From Pirellulales bacterium (GTDB taxonomy: Bacteria; Planctomycetota; Planctomycetia; Pirellulales; Lacipirellulaceae): a stretch of 64,000 nucleotides of DNA. Shown piece after piece: positions 37,108 to 45,095 of the stretch. The DNA lies in the NCBI GenBank assembly GCA_019636345.1, contig JAHBXQ010000006.1, positions 186,001 through 250,000 of the forward strand, read 5' to 3'. The position numbers and the translations under genes were made by a program. Every line of letters starts with the position of its first letter. Positions within the stretch are counted from its first letter, which is position 1. The notes under the pieces were generated by a model. That model had not been told where the DNA came from. It ran no database searches and worked only from the letters and a program-made list of their open reading frames with translations.

Positions 37108-38157
37108 ATGAATGCGATTCTGCAGACTCGTTGTGCACGGAGCCGCCGGGCCTTCACGCTCGTAGAACTATTGGTGGTGATCGCCATCATCGGGGTTTTG
37201 GTCGCGCTGTTGCTCCCTGCGATTCAAGCAGCGCGTGAAGCAGCCCGCAACGCCCAGTGCAAGAACAATCTGCGGCAGATCGCGCTGGCGATGCTGAACT
37301 TCGAAAGCACCCACAAGTCGTTTCCGTCGGGCGGTTGGGGTTTTCGATGGATGGGCGACCCCGACCGGGGCGTCGGCCCGGGACAGCCGGGGGGATGGAC
37401 GTTCCAGGTCGCTCCGATGCTCGAGCAGGGCAATGTCACATTCGTCGGCAAAGGACTCACGGGCACTGCGAAAAAAGCGGCGCTGGCTGAACAGCGCGCT
37501 ACGGTCGTGGGAACATTTTATTGCCCGTCTCGGCGAGCGCCGGTCGGCATGCAGGGAGTAGAAACGACGCACAATGCCGATATTCCGGCAACGGAGGGAA
37601 AGACGGATTACGCGGCGAACGGCGGCAACAACTCGTTGTCGATCGGAGGCGGACCGGCTCCCAACTTCACAACGTTGAGCGATTGTCTCGGAAGCTTTCC
37701 CAACTGCGATTGGGCTTCGGGCAGAGCCCCCTCGGACGTGCAAATCGCCAATCTGTTCCGCGGGATCGTGACGTCTCGCACAGGCGCCAAGATTCGGCAG
37801 GTTAGCGACGGGACCTCGAACACGTTGATGCTCGGCGAAAAGAGCATGGATCAACGCTTCTACTCCAATGTCACCGAGCGTGATCTCTCGATGGAAGGGA
37901 ACGACAACCCCGGCGACAACAGTTCCGCTTGGCAAGGGTACGACCAAGACACCGTCCGTTGGCCGGCAGAGTCCCGCCCGCCGATTCGCGACCAATTGGG
38001 AACGGAAGTTGTCATGGCTATGGGCGGACCGCACGCTTCGGCCATCAACGGCGCCATGTGCGACGGGTCGGTTCACGCCTTTGCATATGATATCGACCCC
38101 GTGACCTGGAATAACATTGCCATTCGCGATGACGGACAGACTGTCGACTTGCCGTAG
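37108..38157 (+). CDS. DUF1559 protein with prepilin-type N-terminus
   Basis: The 349-residue protein has an AGGAGG ribosome site 8 bases before ATG 37108. Its N-terminus is a type IV pilin-like cleavage/methylation signal ([49 protein letters not shown]). The DUF1559 domain follows, with [12 protein letters not shown] and a C-terminal H-X9-DG-like segment ([20 protein letters not shown]). This family is hugely expanded in planctomycetes and is thought to form pilin- or pseudopilin-like surface components; roles are largely unproven. Divergence from the sugar regulator suggests it is induced with the locus. A second, truncated member lies at the right edge of the window. Confidence 0.92.
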   Translation: MNAILQTRCARSRRAFTLVELLVVIAIIGVLVALLLPAIQAAREAARNAQCKNNLRQIALAMLNFESTHKSFPSGGWGFRWMGDPDRGVGPGQPGGWTFQVAPMLEQGNVTFVGKGLTGTAKKAALAEQRATVVGTFYCPSRRAPVGMQGVETTHNADIPATEGKTDYAANGGNNSLSIGGGPAPNFTTLSDCLGSFPNCDWASGRAPSDVQIANLFRGIVTSRTGAKIRQVSDGTSNTLMLGEKSMDQRFYSNVTERDLSMEGNDNPGDNSSAWQGYDQDTVRWPAESRPPIRDQLGTEVVMAMGGPHASAINGAMCDGSVHAFAYDIDPVTWNNIAIRDDGQTVDLP

Positions 38158-38314
38158 TAGAGATCTTGTGGAGCGGTCGGGAGTTACTGCGTCGAGATTG
38201 AAGGTCCAAGCTTGCGCTGCGGCCGATACTCGGACCAGCGCCGAGATTTGCAGGCTCGCTTCTCTTCTCCGCCTCATTGGCTACGTGATCGCGGCGGGGC
38301 GTGTTCCAGTCGGG
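38158..38314. other. Convergent gap DUF1559 / GH28
   Basis: This is 157 bp between the two convergent stops. No clear terminator hairpin with a T-run was found on either strand. Confidence 0.5.
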
Positions 38315-39883
38315 TTAGTCGCTCTGCCAAGCATCCAGCGGCGGGGTACTGCCTATCCATTCGATCTCAGCAGCGCCGGCTATCTCGTCCTCGTCTTTGA
38401 CCAGCCGCGGTCGTGCCGTCGCTTCCACGGCGACCTCCTCGCCTGCAAATCCTCGAACGGCGTTCAACGTGATCGTCGGGTCGCGCGAGACGATCCGCGA
38501 GCGGCGGATGGCAAACTGCCGGACGTCCGTGAGGTTCAGCAACCCCCGACTCGCAACGGTCGCGTCTTCCACCGTGAACCGCGTCAGCGGGCTCTCGGGG
38601 ATTCCCTTCACCTTCACGAATTCGCCCTGGCACGAACCGGCGAGCCCGCGGATCGTGACGTCGCGGTAGTACGGCGTCGACGGCGTCAGGGGGCGAGGAG
38701 GGAGGCGTTCGGCCAATTCGCCCACGAACATCGGGGCTCCCAGCATGTCGCAGAACACGGCGTGGTCCTGAGTCGTGAAGCGAATTCGCTCGAAGGAGAG
38801 CTGCTCGCCCCCGCCGCCGCGCGGGCGACGCGTTTTCAGATAGATCGCGTGCTTGACCCCTTCGAACACGCAATCGTGAACGTGAACGCGCCGGATCCCC
38901 CCCGCGGTCTCGCTGCCGCAGGTGACACCGCCGATGCCTCCCGCGGCGTAGTTGCGGCGGAACACGACGTTCTCGACCGGACGAGCGGTCCGCAGTCCGT
39001 CGGCGTTGCGGCCCGCTTTGAGGACGTAGCAGTCGTCCCCCGTGTCGACCGAACAGTACTCGACGAGCACGTTGCGACTCGACTCGACGTCGATTCCGTC
39101 GCCGTTGACCACGCCGCGACTGTCGATCGTGACGCCGCGCACCAGCACGCCGTCGCAGGCGATGGGAACGATGTTCCACATCGGGCCGCGGCGGAGGGCG
39201 ACGCCCTCGACGAGCACGTCGCGGCATTCCACCAGCGTGATGAAATAGGGGCGAAAGTAATGCCGCCCCTGCCGGCCGTCGAACACGCGATCTTCGACCG
39301 GCGATTGCGGATCGACCAGCTCGTCGGAGAGCCCCGGGCGCGCTTCGCGGAGCGGTCCTGACTTGGGCCCCAGCAATTCGCCGGAGCCGGTGACGGCGCA
39401 CCCTTCGGCCCCGCGGGCGTAGATCAGCCCGCCGGCGCTCATCAGCTCAATCCCCTCGTACCGCGTGAAGACCGGGGGGAGGTAATCTTCGATCCTGTCG
39501 CTGAATTCGAGCACGGCCCCGGCGGCCAGATGCAAATTTACGCGCGAGCGGAGCACGATCCGTCCGGTCTGCCACCGGCCGGCCGGGACCAGCGCCGTGC
39601 CCCCTCCCGCCGCCGCGACCCGGTCGATCGCCTGTTGGATTGCCGTGGTCGCGAGCTTGCCGCGATCTGCGATTGCCCCGCAGTCGACGATCGACACGGT
39701 TCGCGGCGGGAACTTGGGCCGCCGTGGCGTCGGCATTTCAAACGGCGCCACGATCGGCGCCACGTCGCGAGGCATCGCCGCGGGGCCAGTTTGGTCGCGA
39801 GTCGGGATCGCCTCGTCGGCGCGAACTACGGCGCCGATCGCCAGCAGGACGAGCGTCAAGGATGCGCTCAAGCGTAATGGCAT
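38315..39883 (-). CDS. GH28 polygalacturonase/rhamnogalacturonidase-type enzyme
   Basis: The 522-residue exported protein (signal LSASLTLVLLAIGAVVRA) is a right-handed beta-helix of the GH28 type. After the usual opening (IVDCGAIADRGKLATTAIQQAID, LVPAGRWQTGRIVLRSRVNLHL), it shows the catalytic block: NGDGIDVESSRNV, then DTGDDCYVLKAG with the paired Asp. GGIGGVTCGSET stands where classical enzymes have GHG, and YLKTRR where they have RIK. These variants are common in bacterial GH28s acting on decorated galacturonans. Predicted reaction: hydrolysis of alpha-galacturonide (or galacturonate-rhamnose) linkages. A 116-bp gap separates it from the esterase gene upstream on the same strand. Confidence 0.88.
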   Translation of the reverse strand: MPLRLSASLTLVLLAIGAVVRADEAIPTRDQTGPAAMPRDVAPIVAPFEMPTPRRPKFPPRTVSIVDCGAIADRGKLATTAIQQAIDRVAAAGGGTALVPAGRWQTGRIVLRSRVNLHLAAGAVLEFSDRIEDYLPPVFTRYEGIELMSAGGLIYARGAEGCAVTGSGELLGPKSGPLREARPGLSDELVDPQSPVEDRVFDGRQGRHYFRPYFITLVECRDVLVEGVALRRGPMWNIVPIACDGVLVRGVTIDSRGVVNGDGIDVESSRNVLVEYCSVDTGDDCYVLKAGRNADGLRTARPVENVVFRRNYAAGGIGGVTCGSETAGGIRRVHVHDCVFEGVKHAIYLKTRRPRGGGGEQLSFERIRFTTQDHAVFCDMLGAPMFVGELAERLPPRPLTPSTPYYRDVTIRGLAGSCQGEFVKVKGIPESPLTRFTVEDATVASRGLLNLTDVRQFAIRRSRIVSRDPTITLNAVRGFAGEEVAVEATARPRLVKDEDEIAGAAEIEWIGSTPPLDAWQSD

Positions 39884-39999
39884 GCCGATTCTCGTGGGGA
39901 GTTGTTCCGAATTGGGGATGCGGCCTCCGTCGAGCGCAAGCGGCGCCTACGCGGCGGATTCTGGCACCTCCTCGTCAGTGGGCTGTGCACGTCAAACGA

Positions 40000-42264
40000 C
40001 TACTGGCGCGCGCCGCTCTCCAGCATAGCTTTCGAGAGTTCAAGCCTGTCGCCAACCGTCAGCAATTGCTCCTCCGCATTTGCCGCCGCATAGGCCGCTT
40101 TTGCCAACTCAAGATCGCCCTCGCGAACGCCTTTGACGACGATCGGCAGCGGAGCGGCCAGCGAGAGCAAACCGGGCAAGTCGCCGTACTTCACGATCCC
40201 GGGCAGAAAGGCTCCGTCGCGCCAATCGCCAAGGCTTGCGAACCGGAAACCGGCGACGTCGATCGCGGCTCGCGAGAACGCCGAGGGCGCCAGGGCAATC
40301 GCGGTCGCACTCCACGGCGCAGCGTCCGCTGGCGCAACAAGGGCCGGCTTGTCGCCAGTCGGAAAAGCCAAAGCGAGGGCCTGAGCCGTTGAAACCAGAT
40401 CAGCGGCCCGTTGGGACACGAGGGTCCGATTGTAGCCGTAGGTGTAAGCGGCCAGATCGCGATCGCCTTCCACCGTGCGGTTCGCGTCAATCGGACGACC
40501 GTCCAGCGTGCAGTCCCCCTGCCCCAGCACGTCGACGCCGACGACTGCGTAGCCCGCGTCCAACAGCCGCCGGACTTCCCCCCGCAAGTCGCCGCTTGTC
40601 TCGGCCAAACCGGCCTTGCCGCGGGGATCGGTCCACAGGACCCATCCGGTCGGCTCTTGCGAAGGCCGAAGGATCGTCACCGGCAGCACCGCCCCGCGTC
40701 GGCGCTCGCGCACCACCCCATGCTCGCGAGTCTCCCCGTCGGAACCGGTTTCCCGGGCCATTGATGCAAACACGGCGTCCCCTGCCTCAGGCGGAGGCCC
40801 GACGAGCACACGCAGCGCCGCGCGCATTACTTCGCGGAACTGCTCCAGCGACGCCGCGTCGGTCGGCGTCAGCTTGGCGAGCTGCCGCTCGTCGCGGGCG
40901 GTCAGCTCCCGCACCAAGGCTCGCTCGTGCTCGTCCCCGCTCGGCGGCGCCGGGTGCGATGCGTCCCACACTGACATCTCCGCAATGCTCAGCGGCACGT
41001 AATCCCGCTCGACGACCGGGCCTTCGAGACCCAACTGCAGGTGCTCGTTGAACCACTCGTACATCGCCTCCCGCGTCACGGCGTTGTAGTTGTGCGGAAA
41101 CTGCGTCAGCTTGGCCAGCTTCACTCGATCCGCCGCACCGACGAGCCGGTAGAGCTGCTGCAACTCGGGATACCCCAACTCGTGGAACTGGGCCGTCCAA
41201 TCGTTCGCGCTGGCCAGCCCCAACGGTTTGGGCGCCATCAGGGCGGCGATCTCCACATTGCCCGAGTCGACGCGCAGGCAACAAGCGTTCTCGCACGGGC
41301 AGCCACCCTGCATTGCGGTCGAGACCATGACCGCCTCGAAGGCCGCGGCAGGGCGGTCGTCGACTCCGCAGATCATCATCGTCTGGGTGGCGCCGCCGCT
41401 TCCGCCGGTGACCCCGATTCGCGCCGGGTCAACGTCAGGCAGCGACGCCAGCCAATCAAGCGCACAGAGCCCGTTATAAACTTGCACCCCGAACACGCTT
41501 TGCATCCGCAATTCAGCTTGCGTGCTGAAGAATCCCCAATGCTCGGGCCCCTCGAATTCGGGGCGAGAAGAGGCGAGTCGATGCGATACGCTCTCGGGCA
41601 ATTGCCGGCTGTCGGCGTAACCTTCCAGGTCGTAGATGAACGCGATGCAGCCCATGCGCGCCAACTGCACGCAGCGGGCTTGCAGGGGATGGCGCCCGCC
41701 GGTCGGAAACGTCTCGGCCCCCATGGCGATTTGCGCTTCGACCGTCTCGGCGCCCAAGTCGCCGAACCGCCCGCCAGGCCAGTGGCCGTAGGGGCTAAGC
41801 ACTGCCGGACGTCTCTCTCCTGCAGGCGCAGGGGCCTTGGGGCGGTACAGATTGCCGGTTACGAAATGCCCCGGGTAACTCTCCAGAATGACTTTCTCAA
41901 CCGTATACTCGTCGCGATCGACACGTCCATAGACGACTGCGCGGGGTTTGGGACGTTCCGGCTCGGGCCACAATCCGGCTGCGACGAGGATCTGCGTGCG
42001 GACCTCGCGGGAGCGCACTTCCCAGGCAGCGCGGGTCGCCGGCGGGGTGAACGGGAAATAGCTCTCGCGGAGCGTCTTCAGCGGTTTCAGCCTTGCGTCG
42101 CCGCTGGGGGCTGCACTTGCCGGAGGTGCGTCGGATGCTGCCGCTCGCTGATTTTCGCCGCCTGCGACGAGGGCCCAGGTTGTCATGGCCGCGACTGCAG
42201 ACCGCTGAATCTTGCAAGACCGTTGCACTCGAGACGGCTTCACAAAACGAGTATCCATGACCAT
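40000..42264 (-). CDS. Two-part alpha/beta-hydrolase (acetyl-xylan-esterase-like)
   Basis: The frame extends to 42861 but the first 199 codons overlap the pectate lyase on the other strand and look like shadow. ATG 42264 (or 42258) gives 754 residues. The first half is an alpha/beta-hydrolase related to acetyl-xylan esterases and dienelactone hydrolases: VILESYPGHFVTGNLYRP, AVLSPYGHWPGG, LDWLASLPDVDPARIGVTGGSGGATQT with a GGSGG nucleophile elbow, and KLTQFPHNYN with a possible catalytic His. The second half resembles another hydrolase domain (GYAVVGVDVLGQGDC) but has no visible GxSxG, so it may be inactive. The N-terminus may be a weak signal peptide. Removal of acetyl or methyl esters from pectin is plausible from context. 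The exact substrate is unknown. Confidence 0.75.
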   Translation of the reverse strand: MVMDTRFVKPSRVQRSCKIQRSAVAAMTTWALVAGGENQRAAASDAPPASAAPSGDARLKPLKTLRESYFPFTPPATRAAWEVRSREVRTQILVAAGLWPEPERPKPRAVVYGRVDRDEYTVEKVILESYPGHFVTGNLYRPKAPAPAGERRPAVLSPYGHWPGGRFGDLGAETVEAQIAMGAETFPTGGRHPLQARCVQLARMGCIAFIYDLEGYADSRQLPESVSHRLASSRPEFEGPEHWGFFSTQAELRMQSVFGVQVYNGLCALDWLASLPDVDPARIGVTGGSGGATQTMMICGVDDRPAAAFEAVMVSTAMQGGCPCENACCLRVDSGNVEIAALMAPKPLGLASANDWTAQFHELGYPELQQLYRLVGAADRVKLAKLTQFPHNYNAVTREAMYEWFNEHLQLGLEGPVVERDYVPLSIAEMSVWDASHPAPPSGDEHERALVRELTARDERQLAKLTPTDAASLEQFREVMRAALRVLVGPPPEAGDAVFASMARETGSDGETREHGVVRERRRGAVLPVTILRPSQEPTGWVLWTDPRGKAGLAETSGDLRGEVRRLLDAGYAVVGVDVLGQGDCTLDGRPIDANRTVEGDRDLAAYTYGYNRTLVSQRAADLVSTAQALALAFPTGDKPALVAPADAAPWSATAIALAPSAFSRAAIDVAGFRFASLGDWRDGAFLPGIVKYGDLPGLLSLAAPLPIVVKGVREGDLELAKAAYAAANAEEQLLTVGDRLELSKAMLESGARQ

Positions 42265-42344
42265 CGACTCGCAGAATGCGGGAAAAGCAGCGGCCGCGAC
42301 GCCGCAGGCGGGGCGGCTGGCGCCTGCAACCACCTTCGCGTTTG

Positions 42345-42366
42345 GGCCGCTTGCGTGCAAGCGGCC
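42345..42366. promoter_or_regulatory. Perfect 10-bp palindrome with 2-bp centre
   Basis: GGCCGCTTGC, then GT, then GCAAGCGGCC. The right end abuts the second TTGC element of the triple repeat. It could be a dyad operator or a hairpin; the following TTTTGC is too short a T-run for confidence in a terminator. Confidence 0.45.
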
Positions 42367-42397
42367 GTCTTTTGCAAAATACGCTCGCTGTTTGCAG
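42351..42397. promoter_or_regulatory. Triple TTGC direct repeat (candidate regulator operator)
   Basis: TTGCGT at 42351, TTGCAA at 42372 and TTGCAG at 42392 are spaced 21 and 20 bp, the same as the site upstream of the XylR-like gene at 36868-36914. It sits between the divergent esterase and pectate lyase genes and would link both to that regulator. Confidence 0.6.
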
Positions 42398-42598
42398 TTC
42401 ACGAGGTCGCGTACAGTCGATAAAGCAGGCCGCAGTCTGTCGGGCCTCGCCGAGGCAGCGCTCCTCAACTCATTGAACCGACAATTCGCTCGGCTCCGCT
42501 CATTGCGCGGAACGCAGCAACCAGAATTGTCGACAGCTTGTCCCGAGTCGTCGTTCAGCCGCGGCGAGCACGCTGGACCTTTCACCCCCAGAGACTTC

Positions 42599-44842
42599 AT
42601 GCGCGGCGCTCTGCAATTCCTCGCTCTCTTTGCGACTGCCCTGTTCTGCCCGCTCGCTGCGGCCGAGCAGGTGCGGATTGACTTCAGCCCGGCCACTGGC
42701 CGACGAGACCATGCCGCCCCTGGTTGGGAGGAGTGGCAAGTCCCCAACGGTCCCGCGGCCGTGCGCGAGTTTGGCGGCGTACGAGTCGAGCTTGCCTCGG
42801 GAGCGGAGAGTACGCTCAAGGGCGATTGGTTCAAGGCGGGGCTCGTCACCGGCGCCAACATGGCGACCGACGGCGTACTTGCGGTCGACGGCCCGTCGCC
42901 GCGGACGCTGCTGGTGAGAATCTCGGGGCTTGCTCCGGGGCGCCATTCGGCGACAACCTACCACAACTCGTTCGGCAAGGAGCCGCTGCCGCCCGTTCGA
43001 GTTCAGCTCGACAAACGAGAGCCGGCCGGTAGCTTGGTCGTGACTCCCTCGGTTCGCGCTTCGGACAACGAGGGAGCCGCTCACGCTCACTTGGAGTTCG
43101 ACGTCGCCGACGACCAGCCGGTCGTGTTGCGGATCGAGTCGACCGGCGCCGATGACGCGGCCGCGGTTGTGCTCAACGGTCTTGAGATCGACGTCGCGGC
43201 CCCGGAACTCCGTGCCCGTCGACCACGTCCGGCCGACCGAGATTGGCACGCCGACGGCGATGCCGGATCGGTTGCGCTCGTTTGGGAGCCGGCTCCCAAA
43301 GCGACCAAGCAGCGGCTGCTGGTCGTCGCAGCGAAGACGCCCGAAGAGGCCGAGGCCCTGCTGGAGGATTCGACCTCCGCCGTCGCGGTCGCGGAACTCG
43401 ACGCCGCTCAGGCGACGCACCTGTTGCCGCTCAACGGCAACGCGAGCTCGCATCTCCACTACCGCTGGCGGGTTGATGCGATCGAGGCCGAGGGCCAAGT
43501 CGTGCGCGGCGACGTGTGGAGTTTTCGCGTCCGGCAACTCGCCTTTCCAGGAGCGGAGGGGTACGGCCGGTTCGCCGTCGGGGGACGCGGCGGGCGAGTC
43601 GTGCACGTCACCAACCTGGACGACAGCGGCCCCGGCAGCCTTCGCGCGGCGGTCGAGGCCGAAGGACCCCGTACGGTCGTGTTCGACGTGAGCGGGCGGA
43701 TCGTCCTCAACGACAAGCTTGTCATCCGCAATCCGTTTCTCACGATTGCCGGGCAGACGGCCCCGGGCAAAGGGATCTGCATCTCGAACTACAATCTGGG
43801 AATGTTGGGGGCTCGCGACTGCATTGTCCGCTATATACGGGTCCGCCCCGGCGACACCGCGGGGGTCACGCTCGACGGCATGGGCATGGCCAGCGCCGAT
43901 CATGCCATCATCGATCACTGTTCCATCAGTTGGAGTCAGGACGAGGCGTTCAGTTCCCGCGGCGCGAAGAACATTACGCTGCAGCGAACGCTGATCTCCG
44001 AGGCCCTCAATGTCGCCGGGCACGCCAAGTACAAGCCGGGAACGCAGCATGGTTACGCGGCGAGCATCGGCGGCGACGTCGGCAGCTTTCACCACAACCT
44101 GCTCGCCCACTGCGCGGGTCGCAATTGGAGCCTTGCCGGCGGGGTCGATCAGGCCGGGGTCCACGCCGGGCGACTCGATATTCGCAACAACGTCGTATAC
44201 AACTGGAGCCATCGCACCACCGACGGCGGCGCGAAAGAGGTGAACTTCGTCAACAACTACTACAAGCCGGGGCCGGCGTCGCGGGTGTTCCACGTTCTCA
44301 AACCGGAACACCAACTCCCCTTCGGACCGCAGGAGTACTTTGTGCTGGGGAACGTCATGGAAGGACGATACGGCGCCAACCAGCGCTACGCCGGCGTGCA
44401 GGAGTCGCCGAACAAGCCGATGAGCGAGTACGTCGTCGAGCGTCCGTTTTTCGAGTCGTTCGTGACCACGACGTCGGCTAAGAAGGCGTATGCCGACGTC
44501 CTCGCCGATGTTGGCTGCAATCGGCCGAGCCTCGACGACCATGACAAACGAGTCGTCGCCGAGGTCCGTCGCGGCACGGCCAAGTACAAAGGAAGCAAGA
44601 GCGGGCTGCCGGGGCTTCCCGACTCGCAGGAGGACGTCGGCGGTTGGGAGGACTATCCTGAGATTCGTCGCCCGGCCGACTGGGACTCCGACGGCGACGG
44701 CCTGCCCGACGCCTGGGAATTAGCCCGCGGGCTCGTTCCCCGTTCGCCGGACGGCGATTTTTCAGACGCCAACGCCGATCCCGAGGAAGACGGATACACC
44801 AATCTGGAGAAGTACCTCAACGAACTTGCGGCCGGACGTTGA
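42599..44842 (+). CDS. Pectate lyase (PL1-like) with N-terminal beta domains
   Basis: ATG 42599 opens a signal peptide (ALQFLALFATALFCPLAAA); the longer frame from 42212 lacks family sequence. The 747-residue product has an N-terminal carbohydrate-binding-like or fibronectin-like region to about residue 310. The beta-helix lyase domain begins AFPGAEGYGRFAVGGRGGRVVHVTNL and continues with DSGPGSLRAAVE, VFDVSGRIVL, AGQTAPGKGICI, VRYIRVRPGD and DHCSISWSQDEAFSS. The C-terminus has a calcium-loop motif (DSDGDGLPDAWELARGL). Proteins of this form cleave polygalacturonate by beta-elimination. It is divergent from the esterase, and the shared region carries a candidate operator. Homogalacturonan or the rhamnogalacturonan-II backbone is the likely target. 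Confidence 0.88.
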   Translation: MRGALQFLALFATALFCPLAAAEQVRIDFSPATGRRDHAAPGWEEWQVPNGPAAVREFGGVRVELASGAESTLKGDWFKAGLVTGANMATDGVLAVDGPSPRTLLVRISGLAPGRHSATTYHNSFGKEPLPPVRVQLDKREPAGSLVVTPSVRASDNEGAAHAHLEFDVADDQPVVLRIESTGADDAAAVVLNGLEIDVAAPELRARRPRPADRDWHADGDAGSVALVWEPAPKATKQRLLVVAAKTPEEAEALLEDSTSAVAVAELDAAQATHLLPLNGNASSHLHYRWRVDAIEAEGQVVRGDVWSFRVRQLAFPGAEGYGRFAVGGRGGRVVHVTNLDDSGPGSLRAAVEAEGPRTVVFDVSGRIVLNDKLVIRNPFLTIAGQTAPGKGICISNYNLGMLGARDCIVRYIRVRPGDTAGVTLDGMGMASADHAIIDHCSISWSQDEAFSSRGAKNITLQRTLISEALNVAGHAKYKPGTQHGYAASIGGDVGSFHHNLLAHCAGRNWSLAGGVDQAGVHAGRLDIRNNVVYNWSHRTTDGGAKEVNFVNNYYKPGPASRVFHVLKPEHQLPFGPQEYFVLGNVMEGRYGANQRYAGVQESPNKPMSEYVVERPFFESFVTTTSAKKAYADVLADVGCNRPSLDDHDKRVVAEVRRGTAKYKGSKSGLPGLPDSQEDVGGWEDYPEIRRPADWDSDGDGLPDAWELARGLVPRSPDGDFSDANADPEEDGYTNLEKYLNELAAGR

Positions 44843-45095
44843 GCCGCGTTCGAATCTTCGAGGCGCAACGCAACCACGAGCCTTATGGAGCCCGCGAATG
44901 ACGGCGAATCGCCGTTGCCGCAATCCGCTCGGAAAGGCCGAGACACGCAATGGCATCCCCGGCATACTGATTCCCTTTGGTCGAACGTTGCCGCAAGCGA
45001 CTCGGCTGGTCTGAGAGCGATTTGCGCCCTTTCACGTCCTTGGCGGGCCCCTTGACCGCCGCATACGAACGCCGAACCGCCGCCGCCGATTTGAC
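44843..45095. other. Intergenic region before the GH43-GH29 cassette
   Basis: This 253-bp gap presumably holds the promoter of the plus-strand cassette. Its notable content is the direct repeat listed at 44914-45005. Confidence 0.5.
44914..45005. repeat. Direct repeat, 19 bp, 73 bp apart
   Basis: Copies at 44914-44932 and 44987-45005 share 16 of 19 bases, beginning GTTGCCGCAA and ending CTCGG. Each has the TTGC-C-GCAA dyad at its head. They lie about 180 and 110 bp upstream of the GH43-GH29 start and may be paired operators. Confidence 0.45.

Larger units (their letters stand above)
42265..42598. other. Divergent promoter region, esterase / pectate lyase
   Basis: This 334-bp gap contains a perfect palindrome (42345-42366) that merges into a TTGC triple repeat (42351-42397). 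No gene of its own was recognised. Confidence 0.6.

Noticed and set aside
40000-42861. Long 953-codon minus-strand frame
   Set aside because: The first 199 codons overlap the pectate lyase coding region and have no family features; the real esterase starts near 42264.
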